64,000 bases of DNA from Falcatimonas sp. MSJ-15 (GCF_018918265.1 NZ_JAHLQC010000010.1:84266-148265); one strand, 5' to 3'. Positions 8,757 through 18,443 are shown, counted from the stretch's first letter. Translations and numbers: made by a program. Notes: generated from the letters alone by a model not told the origin.

Positions 8757-11498
8757 TTATTCCTCCTCATATGTACCTTCATCTACATCTTCTTCACCGA
8801 GCAATTCTCTTATTGCAACCTTATTAAGCATATATTTTGCATACTGAGCTTCTGAATTTTCAAGTCTAGGAATTCCTATACTAAATCCAATAACTTCTTT
8901 ATCCTTATATTTATTTACAGCCTTTTTTATCTCATCTAAATTTTGTTTTTTATCATCTATTTTTAATTCAATAAAATATATCGTTAAGAGAGGATTCCTT
9001 TTTATCAAAAAGCAGTCTTTTTGTGAAAGTGCCTTTTCATCATTAGTTTCTTCAATATTTTTTTTCTGCTCTTCTGTCAAACCAAATTCTCCATCCATCG
9101 CTGAACCAAGTCTTTTTTTAGAACCACTCATCTTTAATATTTTCCCATCATTAACAACTGTAAAACTTCTTTCAATACAATTGAATCTTATACCATTTCC
9201 AAACTCTTTCACATGTGATGATTTTCCACTTGCAAATGCAACATCCCACAATTCAAGTTCTTCCCCTTCGTAGTTACCAATAAAATCATTGATAGTCTTT
9301 ATATCAAAATAAGCATTTTTAGGCGATACCTGTATTCTTTCCAAGAATTCCATTATCATTTTCTTTGCAACATTAACAAATCCAACTTTCCCATTTACTT
9401 CTTTTCTGACCTGATATTTAGCTGATGTCAACTCATCCACAAATTCCTCTACTTCTTTCTCATTGTACAAATTCATATCTTCATCAGCATATATTTCCGG
9501 AGTTTCAATTACAACACTGTTAAAACTTATTGCACACTTTCTACTCTCTGCACTTCGCATCTTATTAGCAGCTGTAATCATAAGTGTTGCCATATCCGAT
9601 TTTACTCTTAATCCAAAATCATTCGGTGTAAGTCCACTGTCTTCAAACTTTTTTACATCCTTTCGAAGTTCATCTGTAGCCTCACTTATATATCGATACC
9701 ATTCTATACTATCTTCTGACATAAATATTTTACATACATCATTATATCCATCTCTGTATCCAAACCATCTTCCCATCTGCATAAGTGTATCGTACATTTT
9801 TGAATTACGGTAAAAGTAGCTTACAACAAGGCCTTCCAATGTCAACCCTCTTGACAGGCTCATCCCGCCAACAGCTATAACTCTTACTCCATCTTTATAA
9901 TCATCATAACTGAATTTTTGACCTTCTTCTATATTAAACATCTGCACCATTATTCCTGCTGAGGATCGATAAAGTGTTTTTTGTATTTCTGACCATTCAT
10001 ACTCTTCTGAAATATTACTATATATTTGGTAATATGTTTCATTAAGTGCCGACAATTCTGAGTTTCTTAATGCCACACTTTCTTCAAGTCCTGCATAAAT
10101 CTTAATTGCAGATTGCATTTTTTTAAGATAATCATTTACCAGGTCAGCTATCTGTTTTTGAACCAATGTAAATCGACTTACATTAATCAGCATAGAACGA
10201 TGATTTTTCTTAATACCTCTCAAATCTTCAATTGCATTGGCAAGTATGAATGTATTAATTGCTGTCTCCATATCCTTTGGAAGTTTCTGAACCTGTATTG
10301 AATTTTTATGACTCTGGGGGAGCAGCAGCGCTATACTGTTTTGATTCTTGATATTATCATCAATTGCAACCAACATATTACTATTTGAACCATTTTCGCT
10401 AAATATATTTCTCGCTCCAATATAATTAGATGGCGCATTTAATGAATAAATGTAATCTCTTGGAAACAAATCATCTGCATACATCTCATTTTCTGTATCC
10501 GGATCTATAAATATATTAGCATATGGTGTCGCTGTGAATCCAACATAACTTGATTTTTCAAACATTTTCAGCATTTTTCTTATTTCACCATTTATCGCAG
10601 TTGGTGTTTCATCCTGTTCCTTTTTTGTATTTACAGAGGCATTATCAGCTTCATCATCAATAACAAGAAGTGACTGAGATATTGCATTTTCATCATTCTT
10701 ATTGTATGTACTAAGCCACTTGTTAAGTCTCTTTAATACTCCTGAATTTTTTTTAACCACAAAAACCACCGTTCCATTAATACTCTTAAGATCGAAATTT
10801 AAGTTTTTTGCATTCTGTGCCTTAAAATCAGAATCTACAGATGTCAGAACCACTGTACTTACAGTTTTATCATACCTGCCAACACCAACGTACAAACCTT
10901 CTGTCTTATTCTTAATCATTACATTACTGTCAGCACCAACAAAACCTTCATCTACTCTCTGTTGTGTCTGCTGTCGAAGTTTTTCGATTGTTCCTGTAAG
11001 AAGAACTATTACTTTATATCCGGCATCTGCCGCTTTACACATAAGTCCTATATAATTGGCTGTTTTTCCTGACTGTACATCTCCAATTATAAGCCCTCTT
11101 CTGCTATACACTGCATTAGCTGACGGATCTCCAAGCAGATCTGTCAGCGTATCAAGTATATCGTCCATCTTATTAACAACACCTGTTGCAAAGTTTTTAT
11201 CATTAATGAGATATTGTCTATATCTACTCCAATATCGCATCTCCAACTCTGCCTTCTTAGTCAAAAACCATTTTTCATGCTTTTTCTGTTCAACCAAACT
11301 TCCCTTGTCAAGTTTTATCGACATCTCCGACTTTATCTCTGCTCCAACCTCTTCTATCTCTTCATTTTTAAGACTGCTATATGTCGGTAACATTCTTAAT
11401 TCCGCCATTTTTGCATCGATTGTTATCTCATTAATATCCATATCATCGCTCATAAACGCCTTAACCATTTTTTTAAACTGTTTCTGTATCTCATTCAT
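8757..11498 (-). CDS. Z1-domain SF2-like ATPase/endonuclease component
   Basis: 913 aa. Near residues 135-150 is a Walker A GDVQSGKTANYIGL. Next come the Walker B-like LLVIDDEADNAS, a helicase-like SYVGFTATPYANIF, and the Z1 signature GMSLSRGLTLEGLVVSYF with MGRWFGYRDGY. These place it in the Z1 family (PF10593), a superfamily 2 helicase relative found with MORC/MutL-like ATPases in predicted restriction systems, where it is thought to act as the DNA-translocating component. The longest frame begins at a TTG at 11507; the ATG at 11498 has AAGGAG at 10-bp spacing inside the preceding gene and is preferred. It overlaps the GHKL ATPase gene by 8 bp, indicating coupling. Confidence 0.87.
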   Translation of the reverse strand: MNEIQKQFKKMVKAFMSDDMDINEITIDAKMAELRMLPTYSSLKNEEIEEVGAEIKSEMSIKLDKGSLVEQKKHEKWFLTKKAELEMRYWSRYRQYLINDKNFATGVVNKMDDILDTLTDLLGDPSANAVYSRRGLIIGDVQSGKTANYIGLMCKAADAGYKVIVLLTGTIEKLRQQTQQRVDEGFVGADSNVMIKNKTEGLYVGVGRYDKTVSTVVLTSVDSDFKAQNAKNLNFDLKSINGTVVFVVKKNSGVLKRLNKWLSTYNKNDENAISQSLLVIDDEADNASVNTKKEQDETPTAINGEIRKMLKMFEKSSYVGFTATPYANIFIDPDTENEMYADDLFPRDYIYSLNAPSNYIGARNIFSENGSNSNMLVAIDDNIKNQNSIALLLPQSHKNSIQVQKLPKDMETAINTFILANAIEDLRGIKKNHRSMLINVSRFTLVQKQIADLVNDYLKKMQSAIKIYAGLEESVALRNSELSALNETYYQIYSNISEEYEWSEIQKTLYRSSAGIMVQMFNIEEGQKFSYDDYKDGVRVIAVGGMSLSRGLTLEGLVVSYFYRNSKMYDTLMQMGRWFGYRDGYNDVCKIFMSEDSIEWYRYISEATDELRKDVKKFEDSGLTPNDFGLRVKSDMATLMITAANKMRSAESRKCAISFNSVVIETPEIYADEDMNLYNEKEVEEFVDELTSAKYQVRKEVNGKVGFVNVAKKMIMEFLERIQVSPKNAYFDIKTINDFIGNYEGEELELWDVAFASGKSSHVKEFGNGIRFNCIERSFTVVNDGKILKMSGSKKRLGSAMDGEFGLTEEQKKNIEETNDEKALSQKDCFLIKRNPLLTIYFIELKIDDKKQNLDEIKKAVNKYKDKEVIGFSIGIPRLENSEAQYAKYMLNKVAIRELLGEEDVDEGTYEEE

Positions 11499-12960
11499 AC
11501 TTTTCAAGCTCCTTCTTTATTCTCTGTCTTACTATTTCATTATCACAATAAGGCTCAACTCTGTAAAAAGCTTTATAATATTCTTTCTCAGAAAGTCCAT
11601 TATTTTTTATATACCTAATCTGTTCCTGCAATTTAATCCAAAGTTCTTCTGTTTTATCATCACCTTCAACAGCTTTTTTTTCTTCAATATTTCCCTTTGC
11701 TGCATCAACATAAAGTGATGCCGTTGGAAACGACTCCTCTAATACCTTAATTACATCATCAAGCATCTTTACCTGTTCTTTATCAAGTGTTTCTTCAAGC
11801 ATTTTAATCTGTGGAATATTTCTGTTTACAACATACTCATACCCATTTCTAAGTTTCATTCGTTCCCAAATATACTCAATATTATCATCTTTCTTTTCTT
11901 TTCTGCCTCTGTATGTATGAACCCGTTCACTTCCCATCACCGATTCATATACTGCATTATACATATTTTTCTTTATAATATCCGGTAATATAGCAGTACT
12001 TTTTTTTATATCAATCGACCACATATAGTCCAAAGAATTTGGTATATCTACTCTTACTCTCGCCAATTTATTAAGTTCATCTTTTCTTTCAAGCCTAAAC
12101 CATGTTCCCCACACTATAAGTCTTCTGTTTCTATAAACATAAAATCCCTGTTCTGTTCTTAAGTTTTCTTTTCCACCTGCTTTTTCAAAATCTTTTTCTG
12201 TAAGTTTTGACAAATGTGGCAAAATATACGGCTTTAAAGTTATTGTTTCTCCTTTGAGATGAATTTTTGACTCACGCTTTATCTGTGTTGCTTTATGATA
12301 TGTCAAAAACGGATCTCTTGCCTCGATTTCACGATTGTTGACAGTTATAATAAGGTTATCATCTAAAAAGCGATGAAATAACAATGCAATATGATCTTCC
12401 ATTTCTTTTAGACGCTCATTAAATGTTTCAATAATATTTTTTGTTCCTTCTCTAACTCTGTCAAAATCGTTAAGATACAAATATGTTCCACAATTCATAT
12501 TCAACAATTTTTCTATTTTGGGAAATGCTCTTATCTCGTCTGTATCAAACCCTTTTAGCATCCATGCTCCTTTTTCTATAACATAATCCAAATCCCATGA
12601 ATATGCGTTTATTTCATCATCATGCTTACTGACAACAACTAGTTTACGGCACTGTGACAATGAAGCCGATTTTAAACCAAGTCCAAATCGTCCAAGATCA
12701 GAATCATCTCTTTTTTCTAACGGATTACTACTTCCATATCTCATAGCTTCATATAATTTTTTATCTGACATGCCACATCCATTATCGATTATAATTAACG
12801 ATGGATTTTCTGAAGGCTCTGATACTATATCTATCCTTGTTGCACGAGCGCCAATACTATTATCAAGTAAATCTGCAACTGCCGATGAAAAAGAATATCC
12901 AATCGATCTCATTGATTCAATTAATGTTGGTGCAAATGGCACACATTCCTGTTCATACAT
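11491..12960 (-). CDS. MORC/MutL-like GHKL ATPase
   Basis: 489 aa. The Bergerat ATP-binding fold is complete near the N-terminus: N-box AVADLLDNSIGA, G1 IIIDNGCGMSD, and G2 LGRFGLGLKSAS. A beta-rich transducer-like region (YVYRNRRLIVWGTWFRL) and a charged C-terminus follow. It is not a sensor kinase, as there is no membrane segment or phosphoacceptor domain. GHKL ATPases of this layout accompany Z1, Vsr and m5C methyltransferase genes in predicted restriction systems related to MutL/MORC, presumably as an ATP-gated DNA clamp. The start (GGGAGGAG about 11 bases upstream) lies inside the end of the Vsr gene, and its own 3' end overlaps the Z1 start. Confidence 0.87.
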   Translation of the reverse strand: MYEQECVPFAPTLIESMRSIGYSFSSAVADLLDNSIGARATRIDIVSEPSENPSLIIIDNGCGMSDKKLYEAMRYGSSNPLEKRDDSDLGRFGLGLKSASLSQCRKLVVVSKHDDEINAYSWDLDYVIEKGAWMLKGFDTDEIRAFPKIEKLLNMNCGTYLYLNDFDRVREGTKNIIETFNERLKEMEDHIALLFHRFLDDNLIITVNNREIEARDPFLTYHKATQIKRESKIHLKGETITLKPYILPHLSKLTEKDFEKAGGKENLRTEQGFYVYRNRRLIVWGTWFRLERKDELNKLARVRVDIPNSLDYMWSIDIKKSTAILPDIIKKNMYNAVYESVMGSERVHTYRGRKEKKDDNIEYIWERMKLRNGYEYVVNRNIPQIKMLEETLDKEQVKMLDDVIKVLEESFPTASLYVDAAKGNIEEKKAVEGDDKTEELWIKLQEQIRYIKNNGLSEKEYYKAFYRVEPYCDNEIVRQRIKKELEKYE

Positions 12961-13414
12961 TATCTTCTGTCTCCTCCCAATCTTCCTGAAGTTTTAATCT
13001 GAATATTGTTTCTTCTATTGTTTTAACGCATTGTTCAGGATTACATTTTATATCATTTCCCCAAAACCTTAATACTGTATATCCGTTAAAACTTAGCTTC
13101 TTATCCACTTCATCATCTCTTTCAATATTCCTTGATATTTTCTTTATCCAAAATTCACTGTTATTACTGCTCTTCAATTTTTCTTTCAGAGTCCCCCAAT
13201 CTTTTCCATGAAAAAACTCTCCATCACAAAAAATTGCTATTTTATACTTTGTAAGCACTATATCTGGTTTTCCAGGGAGATCTGCAACATTTTTTCTATA
13301 TCTGTAACCTTTATTCCATAATGCTTTTCGTAATATAAGTTCTATCTTTGTATCAGATGACCTGATGTGTTTCATATTTCTGCTTCTTTGTTCTTTTGAC
13401 ATAACATCAGACAT
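12953..13414 (-). CDS. vsr: Very-short-patch-repair endonuclease
   Basis: 153 aa. The N-terminus MSDVMSKEQRSRNMKHI matches the Vsr start, followed by the catalytic region ADLPGKPDIVL (catalytic Asp in PDI) and FCDGEFFHGKDW, then the conserved FWIKKISRNIERD and VLRFWGNDI. Vsr nicks 5' of T:G mismatches produced by deamination of 5-methylcytosine, so it fits the m5C methyltransferase upstream. In Z1/MORC islands Vsr-like proteins may instead serve as the effector nuclease. A start at 13429 is possible, but GGATGGTGA just upstream of 13414 resembles a Shine-Dalgarno site and the family start agrees. It overlaps the GHKL ATPase gene by 8 bp. Confidence 0.88.
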   Translation of the reverse strand: MSDVMSKEQRSRNMKHIRSSDTKIELILRKALWNKGYRYRKNVADLPGKPDIVLTKYKIAIFCDGEFFHGKDWGTLKEKLKSSNNSEFWIKKISRNIERDDEVDKKLSFNGYTVLRFWGNDIKCNPEQCVKTIEETIFRLKLQEDWEETEDNV

Positions 13415-13443
13415 AATTTCACCATCCATTCCAAATTCAGCAA

Positions 13444-14628
13444 TTATATATATGACCGCATCACATCTCTTATATTAAGATAATGTTCCTGTATATATAT
13501 TCCATCAATATCCCTTCGGTCTATATGAACCCGAGAGTAATACTCTCCCTCATATGGCATCACCAAACCATTGATAATCTTTTCTGGCAACACTCTTTTT
13601 CCATAAATATCATTCATGAGAAAATAACTGTAGGCTACCTGCTTATAGTTAAGTTCTGACATCCTTTGATAATACTTAGAATCAAAAATCCACACTTTCC
13701 CTTCTTCCTGTTGTTCAAAAAAGTGATCGTATTCAACAGTAAAATCATGATTTTTTTTCTGATTTATAACGCTCTCTGTACTATCACGTCTTTTATGAAA
13801 ATTAAATTTTTTACATCCACGCTCAAAAATCATATTCTTGCTGTAATTATCATACCTCAAAAGATTATTGTTAAGGTAATTCTGTACCATAGCCTCCCAC
13901 GATAATGCAAATGCCTGCGTTAAAAAATAGGAACTTTCTGTAATACTTCCCTGCCATCTGAAATAAGAAATCATTGCCCTTATTAACTGTATTTCAGAAT
14001 CTTTGAAATACTTCTCTTCTTCCTCTTTGAGTTTCTTTATAACTGCCTGAGTATTTTTAAAGTTAAAATGATATCCATCGCTGTCAATCTTTTCTCCAAT
14101 TCCAGCATATCTTCCAAATTGTTCATACCCATCATTTATAGTATACTTCATGCACTCACCAAGGAATGTATTATACTGTTCATTTTTTCTTATTTCAAAC
14201 GGAAGGAATATAAGATTCTTTCCACTTATAATTTTTTGACTTTTTCTTACTGTTCTATTCCAATCTATATTACCTGAATATCCACTTTTGCTTACTCTGA
14301 CATTATTTTTAAATAAACCATACCTATTATAATAATCACATATAAGCGTATATGCTCTATATGGTATATTGCAGTCTATCATCTGCGTTGAACCTTTGTC
14401 AGTATCCCTAAAGCTTTTTAATATGCACCTTATTATCAGTTTTATATCACTGTCATCAGTATAATTAAAATGTTTGGGAACAGATATAAGCATCCTGTTT
14501 TTCTTATTTATGAATCCTACAAAGGCATATCTTCCATCTCTACAAAGTTCTGAAATCTCAAATTCCCTTACCAGCTGAGAATCTGCAATTTCACCATCCA
14601 TTATATTAATTATCTGAGGTTTCTGCAT
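13444..14628 (-). CDS. McrC/LlaJI-like restriction nuclease subunit
   Basis: 394 aa from the ATG at 14628, preceded by AGGAG at 7 bp. The C-terminal half contains a helix-rich block ending in ALSWEAMVQNYLNNNLL, then DFTVEYDHFF and VWIFDSKYYQ, the D...DSK signature of the McrC/LlaJI PD-(D/E)XK nuclease. McrC-type subunits form the nuclease partner of a GTP-dependent McrB ring and cut DNA when the motor meets target or modified sites. The start lies inside the end of the McrB-like gene, a coupled pair. The presence of cognate m5C methyltransferases suggests a LlaJI-like restriction-modification role rather than a purely modification-dependent McrBC. Confidence 0.8.
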   Translation of the reverse strand: MQKPQIINIMDGEIADSQLVREFEISELCRDGRYAFVGFINKKNRMLISVPKHFNYTDDSDIKLIIRCILKSFRDTDKGSTQMIDCNIPYRAYTLICDYYNRYGLFKNNVRVSKSGYSGNIDWNRTVRKSQKIISGKNLIFLPFEIRKNEQYNTFLGECMKYTINDGYEQFGRYAGIGEKIDSDGYHFNFKNTQAVIKKLKEEEEKYFKDSEIQLIRAMISYFRWQGSITESSYFLTQAFALSWEAMVQNYLNNNLLRYDNYSKNMIFERGCKKFNFHKRRDSTESVINQKKNHDFTVEYDHFFEQQEEGKVWIFDSKYYQRMSELNYKQVAYSYFLMNDIYGKRVLPEKIINGLVMPYEGEYYSRVHIDRRDIDGIYIQEHYLNIRDVMRSYI

Positions 14629-16048
14629 CTTTATTCTCCTGAATATCATCTGAATTTAACTCTGTACTGTCATCCTCTGCTTCTTCAGTAAGTTCATCAT
14701 AAAACTTCTCACAAAAAACATTTTCATGCTTCTCAATCCTTGAATACGCCTCACCAAATGTAGCTATTTCTTCCTTGAAAAGAGGCTTTTCTGCCATTGC
14801 ACATTTATGAACATCTTCCCAAATATACTGTAATACCTTGTTCTTTATCTGATTATAGTTATATTTATCAATCTCAACATTGCTATTATAACCTTCTTTA
14901 AACTTAACAAAAAACTGTCCTATCTGTTTATCTTCTCTAAGCTTCATATCTTTTGTCACATATTTATTAAGTTTTTGATAAAAATCAGTCCATTTTAATA
15001 TATGATTTCCCAATTCAAACTTATAATCATTCCTATAATCTCCATTCTTTTGTGAAACCGGCTCTGTACCAACATATTCAAACTCAAATCTTCTCTTAAA
15101 CGCATTATCCATAACAAATACATTTTGATCGCTTGTATTAACAGTACCATATATGTAAAAATTTTCAGGCAAATAAATATTATTATTATTAAATTCAAAT
15201 CCTGTTTTATCTTTTACATATTCTGCAACAAGATCGTTTCTAATTTTGTATGCACTTCTACCATCATCCCTTCTATCCAACAGTTGGAATAAATCTCCAA
15301 AAACCGCTGCAACATTCGCTCTCGACATTTCTTCCAACACAAGAAAAACTTTTTTGTCACCATTCTCTAAATCCATCGCTTTTGATAATGCCAATGTAAA
15401 TATTCCAGGTTTAAAATCATAAGTTATATTTTTATCATCTTTAACCACCGGATATGTTGTTCCAACAAAATCATAATACGAATATTCCGGATGCAGCGTT
15501 GTTCTAAATACAAACTCACAGTCATTATCTTCATCAGATTCATCATAATTGCTGTATGTTTCTTTTATCTTTTCTGTAATGCCATAACTCTTTCCAGTTC
15601 CTGGCACGCCATACTTTATAAGCTGTCTAACCTCTATTCCTGATTCTTCCAAATCTTTCTTTTCTGATGCCGCTATAACAACACTGTGCCTATCCTCTCT
15701 GCATAATTCACTCATATAATCATATACTGCTCCGTCATCAGATATAATTACTCCGAGCTTGAACACGTCACCTTTTTCCGCCTTTAAAGTCAGCAGATCT
15801 CCTTCCTGAATATCTCTAATCAAACCTCTACAGTCTATTTCTTTCTTCATTGCAGTTTTTATATTTCCACTAAAGCGTTTATCAGTCTGAGAAAATATAG
15901 TAATTTCTTCTTTTTCTCCACTTTTCTCACCTATTACAGTGAAAGTATCTCTGCCATTAAATATTTCCTGCTGAATTTTAATTGTTATTCCTATCTGATG
16001 TGTAATACACTGTTTATCCATTCTTCTAATATAAATACTGTTTGCCAT
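14606..16048 (-). CDS. McrB-like AAA+ restriction motor
   Basis: 480 aa from the ATG at 16048 (GGAGG at 5 bp). Residues 1 to about 135 form an N-terminal domain, probably the DNA-recognition part. The AAA+ domain follows: Walker A GVPGTGKSYGIT, Walker B VFLVLEEMSRANVAAVFGDL, and the McrB signature YGTVNTSDQNVFVMDNAFKR with its arginines. McrB rings hydrolyse nucleoside triphosphate, usually GTP, and translocate DNA to activate the McrC nuclease. It overlaps the McrC-like gene by 23 bp and sits 20 bp after the small domain paralogue. The acidic C-terminal tail is unusual but not disruptive. The target sequence cannot be predicted. Confidence 0.87.
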   Translation of the reverse strand: MANSIYIRRMDKQCITHQIGITIKIQQEIFNGRDTFTVIGEKSGEKEEITIFSQTDKRFSGNIKTAMKKEIDCRGLIRDIQEGDLLTLKAEKGDVFKLGVIISDDGAVYDYMSELCREDRHSVVIAASEKKDLEESGIEVRQLIKYGVPGTGKSYGITEKIKETYSNYDESDEDNDCEFVFRTTLHPEYSYYDFVGTTYPVVKDDKNITYDFKPGIFTLALSKAMDLENGDKKVFLVLEEMSRANVAAVFGDLFQLLDRRDDGRSAYKIRNDLVAEYVKDKTGFEFNNNNIYLPENFYIYGTVNTSDQNVFVMDNAFKRRFEFEYVGTEPVSQKNGDYRNDYKFELGNHILKWTDFYQKLNKYVTKDMKLREDKQIGQFFVKFKEGYNSNVEIDKYNYNQIKNKVLQYIWEDVHKCAMAEKPLFKEEIATFGEAYSRIEKHENVFCEKFYDELTEEAEDDSTELNSDDIQENKDAETSDN

Positions 16049-16068
16049 AATATCCTCCATTGGTAATA

Positions 16069-16455
16069 TCAATATCTTCCTGTAAGCTTTAGTTCTTCTC
16101 GTGTTTGTAAAAATGCATGCCTGTCACTTCCTCTAAACAGTATAAAAAGATCAAGATATCTGCTATCTCCACTTTTTACGATTTCAACATCATAATGTTC
16201 TGAATCTTTCTTATATATCAGCAGAATATCATTTATATCAGCCCTGCCCTCATCAGCGAGAATCTTCTTAAAATCTCCGCCAAATCTTGGATCAGTAGCA
16301 CTATTTATGGTCACTTCGCCTTCCGAACCAGAACGTATTCCTCGAAAACCGACACCTAATGTTCTATTTTCAAAAAAGCTTCTTACAATATCTGTTTTTA
16401 CACTTATCTCATGAGTTGTATCATGGGGAAACACTTTTCTTACATACACTATCAT
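16069..16455 (-). CDS. Stand-alone paralogue of the McrB-like N-terminal domain
   Basis: 128 aa from the ATG at 16455, which has GGGAGG nine bases upstream; the longer frame to 16512 lacks a site and only overlaps the neighbour more. No NTPase or nuclease motif is present. The sequence parallels the first 135 residues of the adjacent McrB-like protein: NSATDPRFGGDFK here against FSQTDKRFSGNIK there, then D(I/L)-containing strands, then GSDRHAF here against REDRHSV there. I infer a duplicated DNA-recognition domain expressed on its own. It could act as a separate specificity subunit, a competitor of the motor, or a modified-base reader. It overlaps the upstream methyltransferase-like gene by 35 bp and is inside the same operon. 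Confidence 0.72.
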   Translation of the reverse strand: MIVYVRKVFPHDTTHEISVKTDIVRSFFENRTLGVGFRGIRSGSEGEVTINSATDPRFGGDFKKILADEGRADINDILLIYKKDSEHYDVEIVKSGDSRYLDLFILFRGSDRHAFLQTREELKLTGRY

Positions 16456-17188
16456 ATTTATAATCCTCCCTAAGTACATATTCACTCCATTGCTCTGCAA
16501 TTGCCTTTGCAAATCCAGGAAAAGTTTTACTTCTCATGTTTCTTCTTTCTTCTGGTGTTTTCGCTTTTACCAATGCATCAGAGTACCATTTTGGCAATTT
16601 TTTTCCACTACTTAAGACAACCATCTCTCCCTTACCAACTACGTTAGTTTTCTCTAGCAAAGGTAAATTCTTAAGCCAAAGACAGGTTGACTTGGATGCT
16701 TCATCTCCAAAGAAATATGGCTGTACAACCTGATCCGGCTTTCTATATCTCGTATTCATGACACCTACCGGATTTTCTACTGCTATATGTTTAATATTAG
16801 CATTGACCAATGCCATAAAAAAAGCTGCACCTTCCTCTCTGTCTCTTGCTCTGTTTGGAAATCTTGGATGTGGCCTTCTCTGCTCAACAGGAAGATTTTT
16901 ATCATCTGGATGATAAAACCATCTTGCTCCACTAACAGCCAAAAAAGTACATGGTGGATGCGCTATCATTATATCCCAATCACCATCAATATATGCTTCC
17001 TCTCCGTTCTGCAAAATTCCACCTTTATTCTTTATAATATCTAATACATCTGTATTAAAATGCCATTCAGGATGACCTCCACTACATTTCAATAAATCAC
17101 AGCTGTACGCTATATGTCCAAGTTTTCTAAACTCAGTGCAAACTCTCTGACTTTCTTCGCATGCAACCAGCACATTTAATCTTTTCAT
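16421..17188 (-). CDS. Phage-type cytosine methyltransferase-like protein
   Basis: 255 aa. The N-terminus VLVACEESQRVCTEFRK resembles a SAM-binding start. A motif IV-like HPPCTFLAVSGARWF holds the Pro-Cys dipeptide of cytosine-5 methyltransferases. Downstream are HIAVENPVGVMNTRYRKP and STCLWLKNLPLL, the standard blocks of small 'DNA cytosine methyltransferase' proteins common in phages and prophages. It lacks the normal target-recognition region of a full m5C enzyme. ATG at 17188 has GGAGG at 10 bp and overlaps the stop of the full-size methyltransferase. It may be a second modification enzyme of the LlaJI-like system, which classically has two methyltransferases, or a gene captured from a phage. 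Confidence 0.75.
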   Translation of the reverse strand: MKRLNVLVACEESQRVCTEFRKLGHIAYSCDLLKCSGGHPEWHFNTDVLDIIKNKGGILQNGEEAYIDGDWDIMIAHPPCTFLAVSGARWFYHPDDKNLPVEQRRPHPRFPNRARDREEGAAFFMALVNANIKHIAVENPVGVMNTRYRKPDQVVQPYFFGDEASKSTCLWLKNLPLLEKTNVVGKGEMVVLSSGKKLPKWYSDALVKAKTPEERRNMRSKTFPGFAKAIAEQWSEYVLREDYKYDSVCKKSVSP

Positions 17189-18432
17189 CTATCATTAACC
17201 TCCAAAACTGAACTTACTGCTTTCGCTATGCTTTTTGCAAATAATACTGGTACGGCATTTCCTATCATCTTATAGCAGTACGCATTCGAACCAATAAATT
17301 CATAATCCATAGGAAAACTCTGCAAAAGTGCTGCTTCTCTTATTGTAATCGAACGCCCCTGCTCTTCATCCGGATGAATAAACATAAGCCCATCTTTATG
17401 TAAATGTGATACAATTGTAGGTGACGGCTTATCCCATTCAAGACTTCTATATTTGTTATGATTTGTCGTTTTTCCTGATACCTGCTTATAAAATTCTAAC
17501 TTTTCTTCGTTAGGAATATCATTCATTTTTTGAGATACCCATTTTCTAAATACCTGAATATCTCTCTTATTATGATATCTTGCCTCATGCTGAGAGATTA
17601 CCTCATTACCAATCAGTTCATGCGATACATTGGCATTTCCTTTCTTATACGGATGTTCTAATTCTCTAAACTTAGGCATGGCTCCAATAGCATCCCTGAC
17701 TGTTTTTTTAGGACCGGTAAGCTTCTGTGCATTCAACGCTTCATAAAAATCCTCTGTCTTATATTCAGAATTTTTATCAACACCAAATATAATTACTCTG
17801 TTTCTGTTTTGCGGAACTTCAAAATCAGATGCACAATATATAGACTTCTTCATTTTTTGTGGACTTCTTATCTCATATCCTATCTCGTTAAATGCTTTAC
17901 ATATACGTTCTATAACAAGAGTATCTCCAGGTCTTGCGCTAAGCATTCCGGGCACGTTTTCAAACACAAAAACTTTTGGTCTATAATGTTCCACAATCTT
18001 AACAAAACTTTCAAAAAGATAATTTCTGTAATCATTCTTCATAGAATTCGGATCCTGTGCCCTTCCCGCCAATGAATATGCCTGGCACGGCGGACCTCCA
18101 ATAACGACATCAACTGTTTTCTTACCAATAATTCCATCAAGGCCCTTTTTTGCAACTATATCCGAATTAGCCTTTGCATAATCTTTCATCGTTTCTTCAG
18201 GCCAATTTCCAAAAAGCAGTTCATCTGTTTTTTGAATATCAAATTGTATAACACTTTCTTTTGCTTTGTCTTCAGAATATTTCCATCTTTTAACCAAATT
18301 ATTTCTGAGAGTGTCTACCATAGGCTTCTCCCATTCCACATGACCCAAAAAATCAAATTTGTTGGTTTCCAAAAAACCTTCCGATAAACCTCCTGCTCCA
18401 CAGAACAGATCCAAGCATGTAAATTTCTTCAT
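17185..18432 (-). CDS. dcm: DNA (cytosine-5-)-methyltransferase
   Basis: 415 aa with the full m5C motif set in order: motif I LDLFCGAGGLSEGF (residues 6-19), motif IV GGPPCQAYSLAGRA with the catalytic Cys, motif VI VFENVPGML, motif VIII VPQNRNRVIIFG, motif IX WDKPSPTIVSHLHKDG and motif X YKMIGNAVPVLFA. It transfers methyl from SAM to cytosine, protecting host sites from the McrBC/LlaJI-like and possibly the Z1 nuclease machinery. AAGGAG lies 7 bp before the ATG. It follows the small XRE regulator by 11 bp and overlaps the next gene by 4 bp. Specificity cannot be read from the sequence. Confidence 0.95.
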   Translation of the reverse strand: MKKFTCLDLFCGAGGLSEGFLETNKFDFLGHVEWEKPMVDTLRNNLVKRWKYSEDKAKESVIQFDIQKTDELLFGNWPEETMKDYAKANSDIVAKKGLDGIIGKKTVDVVIGGPPCQAYSLAGRAQDPNSMKNDYRNYLFESFVKIVEHYRPKVFVFENVPGMLSARPGDTLVIERICKAFNEIGYEIRSPQKMKKSIYCASDFEVPQNRNRVIIFGVDKNSEYKTEDFYEALNAQKLTGPKKTVRDAIGAMPKFRELEHPYKKGNANVSHELIGNEVISQHEARYHNKRDIQVFRKWVSQKMNDIPNEEKLEFYKQVSGKTTNHNKYRSLEWDKPSPTIVSHLHKDGLMFIHPDEEQGRSITIREAALLQSFPMDYEFIGSNAYCYKMIGNAVPVLFAKSIAKAVSSVLEVNDR

Positions 18433-18443
18433 AACTATACTCC

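Noticed and set aside
11056..11718. 220-aa plus-strand ORF opposite the Z1 and GHKL genes
   Set aside because: Ser/Phe/Leu/Ile-rich antisense shadow of two clearly coding genes, with no ribosome site.
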